From positions 1-17,204 of the forward strand of contig JASLAV010000212.1 of NCBI GenBank assembly GCA_030146905.1: a stretch of 17,204 bases of DNA. Direction: 5' to 3'. Made by a program: the position numbers and the translations under genes. This document shows positions 1 to 6,012 of the stretch, piece after piece. Source of the DNA: Lentzea sp. (GTDB lineage: Bacteria > Actinomycetota > Actinomycetes > Mycobacteriales > Pseudonocardiaceae). Numbering within the stretch: position 1 is the first letter of the stretch; each line of letters starts with the position of its first letter. Below the pieces are notes generated by a model. The model saw only the letters and a list, made by a program, of their open reading frames with translations. It had not been told where the DNA came from and ran no database searches.

Positions 1-43
1 TCTGACGGGCACCCGCCGATGTTCCGCGTGCGCGAGGACTGCC

Positions 44-202
44 GTGTGTCGCATCACCCTGACCGGAGACACGGTCGGAGCAGCAGAAAAGGCCGCAACC
101 GAGGCGGTCGCGGCCCTTCCGGACAGCCAGGAACTCGATGACTTGGTCACCGCAGTGCTTCTCGGTGCGCGCGACGAGGTCGACCACCCCGATGCGGTGC
201 GC
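44..202 (+). other. Possible coding remnant at window edge
   Basis: From the GTG at 44, about 53 codons read like a soluble helical protein (ITLTGDTVGAAEKAATEAV, then ALPDSQELDDLVTAVLLGA). After about 202 the frame turns into arginine/glycine-rich low-information sequence. The preceding bases read sensibly in another frame (HPPMFRVRED), so a frameshift near 40 is possible. I do not recognise the family. The opposite strand also gives a plausible short peptide here, so even the strand is uncertain. Confidence 0.22.
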
Positions 203-434
203 CCGCAGGGCCGCCGCCCCTGGCCGCGTGCAGCGACCGGACGAGGGTCACTCCGCGGAGGAGGCGGCGGTGGGCGCGCGTTCCTGGTCGGCTGGTTCTG
301 CTCGGGGCGGGAGGCCATGGCGGCGGAACGACGTCGTGTGCCCGCCAGCAGGTGGGATGCCACGTCGACATCGCGAGTGCCCGGCCGAAGCCGTGCAGCG
401 GACGGGGAAGAAGCGGAAGGTGAACTGGTCCAAC

Positions 435-550
435 CTTGCGGTCTTCGACCGGGCCGAGGTCGAACAGGTACGGCGGGTTGGCGGTGGCCTCGGCGAAGGC
501 AGCGGCCGCGGCTCCAGCACGGGGTTGGTGCCGGCCCGCTTCTCGGACAT
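435..550 (-). pseudogene. Decayed alpha/beta hydrolase, N-terminal remnant
   Basis: The minus-strand ATG at 550 has a good ribosome binding site (AAGGAG at 558-563, 7 nt spacing). It begins MSEKRAGTNPVLEP. The frame then shifts by one base near 509 and continues as AAAFAEATANPPYLFDL, then GPVEDRK. The joined peptide resembles the N-terminus of actinobacterial acetyl-hydrolase/lipase-type alpha/beta hydrolases, which start with a PVLEP..AFA.A.A.PP segment before the catalytic domain. After about 435 no catalytic motif (HGGG or GxSxG) is recoverable in any frame, so this is a broken gene start. It lies 4 nt after another remnant (555-671) and below a copy of the 19-bp shared element (732-750). 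The family is recognised from memory only. Confidence 0.5.
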
Positions 551-554
551 CTTG

Positions 555-671
555 CTACTCCTTGTCGTGTGCTTCGGTCCGCGCAGGACTGCGCTTCAGG
601 CGGTCACCTTGGTCGCCGCGAGCAGCGAGCTGCCGGGCGAGCCTCCGGCGGACCGCTCCGGCGGCGCCCAT
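555..671 (-). pseudogene. Remnant of NAD(P)-binding (Rossmann) oxidoreductase N-terminus
   Basis: A 38-codon minus-strand ORF from the ATG at 671 reads MGAAGAVRRRLARQLAARGD, then QGDRLKRSPARTEA. This matches the start of NmrA/epimerase-like NAD(P)-binding proteins (VTGATGAVGRRLVRQLxARGHxVTALxRSPxK). The third glycine of the dinucleotide loop is replaced by arginine, and the ORF stops at 555 where a normal protein would continue for over 200 residues. Its stop codon overlaps the end of the ribosome binding site of the hydrolase remnant at 550, as in a translationally coupled operon. The shared 19-bp element lies 60 nt upstream, a spacing like that of the intact genes. It could instead be a chance ORF, but the family resemblance and the promoter element argue for decay. 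Confidence 0.42.
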
Positions 672-731
672 CTGGTGACGCCGATCTGGCCGGCCTCACG
701 CCATTCACCCTGCCAAACTCCTGTTCCGCCA

Positions 732-750
732 GGTATCAGCAAGTCGACTG
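732..750 (-). promoter_or_regulatory. Shared 19-bp element, copy 4 (decayed operon)
   Basis: The minus-strand sequence is CAGTCGACTTGCTGATACC. It keeps CAGTC, T9, C12 and ATACC of the other three copies and shares the flank CTGATACCTG-N-CGG with copy 1. It lies 60 nt upstream of the ATG at 671. The central inverted symmetry seen in copies 1-3 is degraded here, as expected if the downstream genes are dead. Between 751 and 935 I see no gene. Confidence 0.55.
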
Positions 751-935
751 TCGATTCCTTTCGGCTACGCGCTCGCTTCCTTGACAGCGAAGCAGTGCGG
801 TCGGCTACCTTTGGCCACGTGGAGAACCTTTTCGGCCCAACCGAGCGGATGACCGTCGGCCGAGTTCCTGGTCGCTGTCTTGTCCGGCGCCGGTAAGAGT
901 GCGACTTCCTCGCGACTTCAGCGGTCTTCGCGTTT

Positions 936-954
936 CAGTCATGTGACTGATACC
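936..954 (+). promoter_or_regulatory. Shared 19-bp element, copy 1 (upstream of exported MBL hydrolase)
   Basis: CAGTCATGTGACTGATACC. The core CAGTCA-TG-TGACTG is a 6-bp inverted repeat with a 2-bp centre, followed by ATACC. It lies 128 nt upstream of the ATG at 1083, farther than the other copies, implying a longer 5' leader. It is a probable regulator or promoter recognition site, because the same element precedes three other transcription units in this window. Confidence 0.65.
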
Positions 955-973
955 TGTCGGCTCCTCCATTTCG

Positions 974-988
974 CACCATGGTGATACC
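974..988 (+). promoter_or_regulatory. Palindrome plus ATACC, possible secondary operator
   Basis: CACCATGGTG is a perfect 10-bp palindrome at 974-983. It is followed at once by ATACC, the same 3' tag that ends the 19-bp element, and sits 20 nt downstream of copy 1. It lacks the CAGTC half, so it is at best a weak second site. It is 94 nt before the MBL start codon. Confidence 0.25.
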
Positions 989-1082
989 GGCCGCGGCGAC
1001 ATGAACGTGGCCCTCTCGCCGTCCTGCCGCCCCCACGGCCGGCGCCAAAGGACGAGATGAGCGATTTCATTGGAGTGCTCGA

Positions 1083-2138
1083 ATGGATAGCGAAAATTCC
1101 TCACCTTCCCTGAGTCGGCGCCGTTTTGTTGGAGTGACCGCGGGTATAGGCGCGGCCGTCGGTGCTGCGGGATTGTTCGGCAACCAGATCCTCCAGCCGG
1201 CCGAGGCCTCCCCCGTCGCCGAAGACCGAACGCGGGTCGAGACCATCGAACTGGGGAAGGTCGCCATCACCCGTGTCGTGGAGTTCAGCGGTCCAGTTGG
1301 TTTGACGTCTCGTCAGTTCTTCCCCGACAGCCCGGAGAAACTGTGGCAGGAGAACAAGGACTGGCTGAGCCCGGAATTCTGGCAGCCGAGCACCGACATG
1401 GTCTACTCCGCTCTGCAGACGTGGGTGCTGCGCAGCGAGGGCAGGACCATCCTGATCGACACGGGCGCCGGAAACGACAAGTTCCGTCCCTACGCCAAGC
1501 AGTGGCAGTACATGGACACCGGCTTCCTGCGCCGGCTCTCCCGCGCCGGAGTCAGGCCGCAGGACGTGGATGTCGTCGTCAACACCCACCTTCACAACGA
1601 CCATGTCGGCTGGAACACGCGTCGCGAAGGCCGTGACTGGGTGCCCACCTTCCCCAACGCCACGTACCTGATCCCGAAGGTCGAATTCGACTTCTGGAAC
1701 CCGCAGGGCCCGGTGCGGCCGAAGTACTGGCAGGGCAACCAGAACGTCTGGGAGGACAGCGTGCTCCCGGTCCACGAGGCCGGCCTGGTGAAGCTGTGGG
1801 ACGGCTCGCTCACGCTCGACTCCAGCCTGAAGCTGGATCTCGCGTCCGGGCACACTCCCGGCTCGTCCGTGGTTCGGCTGGAGTCGGGAACTGACAGGGC
1901 GGTGTTCATCGGCGACCTGCTTCACACAGCACTCCAGCTCGAGCACCCGGAATTCAACAGCTGCTTCGAGGAAGACGAGAAGCAAGCGCTCGCGAGCCGG
2001 CGCCGAGAACTGGAGTGGGCCGCCGACCACAAGGCCCTCGTCCTGCCCGCGCATCTTCCCGGTCACGGCGCTGCCGAGGTGAAGCGCAACGGCAGCCAGT
2101 TCAAGATCACGGATTGGGCGGGCTTCAGCCGCAGCTGA
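1083..2138 (+). CDS. Tat-exported MBL-fold metallo-hydrolase (lactonase-like)
   Basis: 351 residues. The N-terminus carries a twin-arginine signal (SRRRFVG at residues 11-17), then a hydrophobic stretch and an AEA region near 40, so a folded, metal-loaded enzyme is probably exported. The MBL metal site is clear: HLHNDH (H169, H171, D173, H174), then GHTPGS, a GD pair (IGDLLH) and PAHLPGHG near the C-terminus. These bind two metals, usually zinc, in the glyoxalase-II/lactonase-type superfamily. The substrate is unknown; lactone or ester hydrolysis is inference. The start is supported by GGAG at 1072-1075, spaced 7 nt. It is a clear paralogue of the cytosolic protein at 8498-9412, sharing HVGWNT, VPTFPNATYL, FDFWNP, GNQNV.EDSVLPVH and SGTDRAVF. 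Copy 1 of the shared element lies upstream. Confidence 0.88.
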   Translation: MDSENSSPSLSRRRFVGVTAGIGAAVGAAGLFGNQILQPAEASPVAEDRTRVETIELGKVAITRVVEFSGPVGLTSRQFFPDSPEKLWQENKDWLSPEFWQPSTDMVYSALQTWVLRSEGRTILIDTGAGNDKFRPYAKQWQYMDTGFLRRLSRAGVRPQDVDVVVNTHLHNDHVGWNTRREGRDWVPTFPNATYLIPKVEFDFWNPQGPVRPKYWQGNQNVWEDSVLPVHEAGLVKLWDGSLTLDSSLKLDLASGHTPGSSVVRLESGTDRAVFIGDLLHTALQLEHPEFNSCFEEDEKQALASRRRELEWAADHKALVLPAHLPGHGAAEVKRNGSQFKITDWAGFSRS

Positions 2139-2216
2139 CCTGGCCGGAAGCTCCCGGGCCCCCCTCGGCCACTCCGACGATGAGCGAATGAACTCCGCAT
2201 CCGGAGGACCGCGATC

Positions 2217-2251
2217 GGGGCGCCGGCACGGACACACCGGGCCGGCGCCCC
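2217..2251 (+). terminator. GC-rich hairpin after exported MBL gene
   Basis: An 11-bp perfect inverted repeat (GGGGCGCCGGC at 2217-2227, GCCGGCGCCCC at 2241-2251) with a 13-nt loop lies 78 nt after the stop at 2138. No T-run follows, which is common in actinomycete terminators. The remaining bases to 2330 show nothing else. Confidence 0.45.
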
Positions 2252-2329
2252 GCAACCATCTGGGCTTCCTGGGCACGTCCACCGTTCAACGGAGGCGGAT
2301 GCTCACCACCATGCTCGAAGGCGACTGTC

Positions 2330-2505
2330 GTGTTCTCGGACATCGGCCCACTCAAGATGCTTGCACTCCTGGTTTCGGCCGTCATGGTGGTTGGCTCGGA
2401 GTCGCTCCCCCGGGGTCGTCCGGCGACGCACAATTTTCCTGCGCAGAGTCATGACCCTCTCAGCCGGCCCAGCAGGACATCCGCAAATGTCTTGAGCAAG
2501 CGCCT
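2330..2505 (+). pseudogene. tatB: Frameshifted tatB (Sec-independent translocase subunit) remnant
   Basis: TatB forms the Tat receptor with TatC. It has an N-terminal membrane helix, a glycine hinge and an amphipathic helix. From the GTG at 2330 the translation is MFSDIGPLKMLALLVSAVMV, then VGSESLP. This aligns with the actinobacterial TatB start (F.DIGPLE...L.VLAVLVFGPDKLPK). A shift of frame near 2412 gives VVRRRTIFLRRVMTLSAG (2415-2468). A second shift near 2466 gives AQQDIRKCLEQ from 2467, matching the FLRRVR..S.SAQQDIR..L stretch of TatB. Three consecutive TatB pieces in three frames mean a broken gene. The hinge residues GPDK are replaced by GSES, so the copy had diverged. It lies 191 nt after the Tat-dependent MBL gene. 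Confidence 0.68.
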
Positions 2506-2799
2506 CATGGGGAGAGGACGCCCAGGATCACGAGCGTCCGACCGAGCCGGGCGGCGCCCTCCAGCCCACGCGTCCACGACCACCCGGACATCGCGGGCCG
2601 GGGTGTCATCCTTGTCCGGCTCGACGAAGACGGGCACGTGGAAGCCGCTGTTCGTCGCCTCGGCTCCGGCGCCCGCGTCGTACATGACGAAGGTCTTCCC
2701 GGTCCCGAAGCGCATCACGACGCCGTCCGAGCCGTTGGTGGCGGCGGGTGTCACGGCCGCCGTGAACGCCGCCGCGATGGATGCCAGGAGTCCTGCCAT
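2449..2799 (-). CDS. Small secreted protein, hypothetical, probably truncated
   Basis: The minus ORF from the ATG at 2799 encodes 116 residues, with a signal-peptide-like start (MAGLLASIAAAFTAAVTPAA) followed by NGSDGVVMRFGTGKTFVMYD and GAGAEATNSGFHVPVFVEP, a plausible beta-rich secreted domain to about residue 80 (2560). The remaining arginine-rich tail is antisense to the tatB remnant and is probably not native sequence. No ribosome binding site is visible at 2799. The frame stays open to 2937 and an upstream hydrophobic piece (CAVVGGIGAVVSATAW) may belong to something else. I do not recognise the family. It may be a broken gene. Confidence 0.35.
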   Translation of the reverse strand: MAGLLASIAAAFTAAVTPAATNGSDGVVMRFGTGKTFVMYDAGAGAEATNSGFHVPVFVEPDKDDTPARDVRVVVDAWAGGRRPARSDARDPGRPLPMRRLLKTFADVLLGRLRGS

Positions 2800-3006
2800 T
2801 CGTCTGCGCAAAGCTATCCGGGCACTGGTCCACCCGTGGTCCAGCCCGCTGCGACCAGCCCTGCCGACGGGCCTCGCGCATCGTCTCCATGCGGTCGCGG
2901 ACACCACCGCGCCGATGCCACCGACCACTGCGCACACGAGCTCACCGCATCGGGACGGTCCTCGGCCTGCGGGGCCGGCACTCGTGCAGCGGCGGATCCT
3001 GCCGTC

Positions 3007-5793
3007 TCAGACATGGGCACTGGCACCCGACAGGGTGCCTTCGACCACGTCGCGGAGCTGTGAGCGGGCGGTGATGCCCAGTTTGGGGAACACCCGGTAG
3101 AGGTGGGAGCCGACCGTGCGCGGCGAGAGGAACAGTTTCTCTCCGATCTCACGGTTCGTCAGGCCGCGGGCCGCGAGCTGGACGATCTGCTGCTGCTGAG
3201 GGCTGAGTTCGGTGAAGGCACTGGGCACTACGCTGCTGGCGGCCTCGATGCCGGCGGCTCTCAGTTCTGCCTTGGACCGCTCGATCCATGGCCGCGCGCC
3301 AAGCCGCTGGAAGGTGTCGAGTGCGGTGGTCAGCAGCGGGCGGGCCTCGGCGATACGCCGCCGCCTCCGGAGCCACTCACCGTAGTCCAGCCATGTCTGC
3401 GCCCGCTCGAACGGCCACTGCTCACCCGTGTCGTCCGCCAGTGCCGCCTGGAAGTGCGGTTCCGCGTGCTCCGGTTCGGCGAGCAGGGCGCGGCCTCGGT
3501 CGAGCAGCGCGGCGAGCCGTGCCGACATGCCCGTACCGAGACGCCGCGCCGACCGTTCCAGCAGTTCGGCGGCGTCCTCCCGGCGGCCTCGGCGGACGGC
3601 CGCCGCGGCGAGTTCGGCCAGGACGGTGTAGGAGACGTGGTAGTGAACCGGATCGCCGTCGTCGGTGAACGCGGAGCGGAACTGCGCGTATGCGGTGTCG
3701 TAGTCGCCCTCGGCCACCGCCGCCAGGCCCAGGGCCCGACGCGCGAAGACCGCGACGGAGCGGCTTTCCAGCGGGTCGACAAGGGCCAGTGCCTGCTCGG
3801 CTCTCCGTCGCGCGTCGGCCGGCTCGCCGAGCAGCGCGAGCACCGTGGCGTCGAGTGCCCGGGCACACGCCTCGGCATGGTCGAGCCCGGCCGATGACGC
3901 CACCGCTGAGATCTCGGCGGCCACCGAGCGGGCCTGGGCCCATCGGCCCTGCTCCAGGCGGGTCCAGCCGGCCGCGCATGCCAGTCCGTCCGGGAGCTGT
4001 CCACGGGCCCGCCACTGGTCGAATGCCTCGTCGAAGGTCCTGGCGGCGAGGGTGGTCTGGTCGAGCAGCCAGGCGACGATGGCCAGTGCGGTCAGGCGAC
4101 TGGCGTCGCCCTTGGCCTCGGCGATGAGCCCGGGCAGCACCGGTGCGAGGGAGCCTCTTGCGCTGCTGGGGTCGGAGACGGCCATTACCCAGGCGTGCAG
4201 GGCCGCCCCGGCGGCATCGTCGGGCATGCGGGAGAACAGGCTCTGGATCTGTCGCTGTTGGGACTCCTCGCCCGAGTAGTAACGGACCACCGCCGCCGTA
4301 GCCAGCGCGTCGAGCAGGAGGGGTGACCGGGCGTCCGCCGCCTCGTCGGCGACACGCATGAGCAGGGCGAAGGCGGCCGTGTGATGAGGGCCCAGGGACA
4401 TGAGCTGTCCGGTGGCCAGCGCCGCCTTGCCCAGCAGTGCCTGGTCGTCGGTGCACTCGCGGACTGCGGCGGCCAGGCGTTCGACCCAGCCGAGTTGACC
4501 GGTGAAGACAGCGGTGGCGGCGGCTTCGGTCAGAAGGCGCGCCCGATCCTCGCGGCGCGGGCTGAGTTCCGCGGCGCGCTCCTGGGCCGCGGCAGCGGCC
4601 GCAAAGCCACCTCGGCGCCGGGCCCGGTCGGCCGTCTGCTGCAGGGCGGCCGACACGTCGTGGTCGGGGCGTGTGGTCGCGGCGGCGAGGTGCCAGGCGC
4701 GGCGGTCGGGCTCCTCGCGCAGCAACTCCGCGAGAGCGAGGTGGGCCCGGCGGCGTTCCTCGAACGACGCGGCATGGTAGACGGCGGAGCGGACGAGCGG
4801 GTGACGGAAGGAGATCCCGGATCCGTCCTGGCGTACGAGACCGGCCCGGTCCGCGGGTACCCATGCCTCGTCATCTGCCTCGGGAAGTCCCACGGCCGCC
4901 GCCTGAGCGTCCGCCGCGTCGGCGGCCGCGAGCAGCAACAGGATGCGGCGGGTCGGTTCCGGCAGGTCCGCCGCGTGCCCTGCGAAGATCTGCTCCAGCC
5001 GTTCGGTGACGGGCAGCGGGCCCTCCACTCCACTGCCCTCGGGGTGCAGGATCGCGGTGGCGTGGGCGAGTTCTACCAGGGCCAGCGGGTTGCCGGCCGC
5101 CTCCTCGAGGATTCGCACCCTGGTTCGGCCGGTGGGCGGCGTGGGTTGCCGGTCCAGCAGCCGGTTGGCCGCCTCAGCGTCCAGCGGGCCGAGTTCGAGG
5201 CGCTCGTATCCCTTGTCGAAGCCGGGCAGCGCGGCCGCGCTGCGGACTCCGACCAGCAACGTGACGGGCTCGCTGTCCATGCGTCGCGCCACGAAGGACA
5301 GAACGTCCAGTGAGCCGCGGTCGATCCACTGGGCGTCGTCCACCACCAGCAGCAGCGGGGCGGTTTCCGCCAGGTCCGACAACAAGGTCAGAACCGCCAG
5401 CCCGACGAGCATCGCGTCGGGAGTCTCCGCGCACTCCTCGAGCCCCAGGACGGCACGGAGTGCGGAGCGCTGCCGCGACGGCAGGCCCTCCGCTTCACCG
5501 AGTACCGGGCGCAGCATCTGATGAAGACCGGCGAATCCAAGGTGCGCCTCGGATTCGCTCCCCACCGCCCGCAGCACTCGGCCACCGGCACCCCGTGCGC
5601 GATCGGCCGCGAGGTCGAGCAGCGTGCTCTTTCCGGCACCAGGGTCACCCGTGACGATCAACACGTCGCTGTGGGACCGATCAGCGCCCACACGCCGGAT
5701 GATTTCTGCGGTCTCGGTTTCTCGGCCCACCACCGCCGGACCGGAATTCCGCGTCGAGCGCTGGTTCCCACGAGCCCTTCCATTGTTTTCCAC
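3007..5793 (-). CDS. LAL-type (large ATP-binding) LuxR family regulator
   Basis: 928 residues, full length for the LAL/MalT-like class. An AAA/STAND ATPase opens the protein: VVGRE at 21-25, Walker A GDPGAGKST at 49-57, Walker B LLLVVDD at 147-153. A long alanine-rich helical middle, probably TPR-like sensor repeats, follows. The C-terminus is a LuxR/GerE helix-turn-helix (about 862-918: ELSPQQQQIVQLAARGLTNR, then EIGEKLFLSPRTVGSHLYRV). Such proteins are usually ATP- and effector-dependent activators. The start is a GTG at 5793 with GGAG at 5799-5802, 5 nt away. It is divergent from the FUSC exporter, with 219 bp between the start codons containing copy 2 of the 19-bp element. It is the only intact regulator here, so it is the natural candidate to bind that element (inference). 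Confidence 0.93.
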   Translation of the reverse strand: MENNGRARGNQRSTRNSGPAVVGRETETAEIIRRVGADRSHSDVLIVTGDPGAGKSTLLDLAADRARGAGGRVLRAVGSESEAHLGFAGLHQMLRPVLGEAEGLPSRQRSALRAVLGLEECAETPDAMLVGLAVLTLLSDLAETAPLLLVVDDAQWIDRGSLDVLSFVARRMDSEPVTLLVGVRSAAALPGFDKGYERLELGPLDAEAANRLLDRQPTPPTGRTRVRILEEAAGNPLALVELAHATAILHPEGSGVEGPLPVTERLEQIFAGHAADLPEPTRRILLLLAAADAADAQAAAVGLPEADDEAWVPADRAGLVRQDGSGISFRHPLVRSAVYHAASFEERRRAHLALAELLREEPDRRAWHLAAATTRPDHDVSAALQQTADRARRRGGFAAAAAAQERAAELSPRREDRARLLTEAAATAVFTGQLGWVERLAAAVRECTDDQALLGKAALATGQLMSLGPHHTAAFALLMRVADEAADARSPLLLDALATAAVVRYYSGEESQQRQIQSLFSRMPDDAAGAALHAWVMAVSDPSSARGSLAPVLPGLIAEAKGDASRLTALAIVAWLLDQTTLAARTFDEAFDQWRARGQLPDGLACAAGWTRLEQGRWAQARSVAAEISAVASSAGLDHAEACARALDATVLALLGEPADARRRAEQALALVDPLESRSVAVFARRALGLAAVAEGDYDTAYAQFRSAFTDDGDPVHYHVSYTVLAELAAAAVRRGRREDAAELLERSARRLGTGMSARLAALLDRGRALLAEPEHAEPHFQAALADDTGEQWPFERAQTWLDYGEWLRRRRRIAEARPLLTTALDTFQRLGARPWIERSKAELRAAGIEAASSVVPSAFTELSPQQQQIVQLAARGLTNREIGEKLFLSPRTVGSHLYRVFPKLGITARSQLRDVVEGTLSGASAHV

Positions 5794-5918
5794 GGATGCT
5801 CCAAGGAATTGAGATACCCCCAGACACTAGCGCGGCGGAACCGCGGCATCGGGATCGTCACGGCGGGACAACCGGCAGGCGGTAGCGCCCGGCCCTTGTA
5901 CCACCAACGGCACCGATG

Positions 5919-5937
5919 CAGTCACGTGACGCATACC
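5919..5937 (+). promoter_or_regulatory. Shared 19-bp element, copy 2 (between LAL regulator and FUSC exporter)
   Basis: CAGTCACGTGACGCATACC, containing the perfect palindrome GTCACGTGAC (5921-5930). It differs from copy 3 at a single base. It lies 75 nt upstream of the FUSC ATG and 125 nt upstream of the divergent regulator's GTG, so it could serve either promoter, including autoregulation. Orientation is the same, relative to the FUSC gene, as for copies 1 and 3 relative to theirs. Confidence 0.68.
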
Positions 5938-6012
5938 CCGGCCGTTCGTCCAGCCGCAGAATCGTCAAGCAGGAACGGCCGTGCACCCGGAAAGGGGCTT
6001 ACGGAGATCACT

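Noticed and set aside
44..896. Long plus-strand open frames (246 and 252 codons) as intact genes
   Set aside because: After about 202 the translations are low-information Arg/Gly-rich, and the minus strand shows family-like remnants between 435 and 671.
3422..4864. 480-residue minus-strand open frame inside the regulator
   Set aside because: Another frame of the LAL gene, Arg/Gly/Pro-rich; the 928-residue frame carries all domain motifs.
5521..6012. N-terminal extension of the FUSC frame
   Set aside because: It overlaps the LAL regulator's conserved ATPase region on the other strand and contains the 19-bp element; the ATG at 6013 has a proper ribosome binding site.
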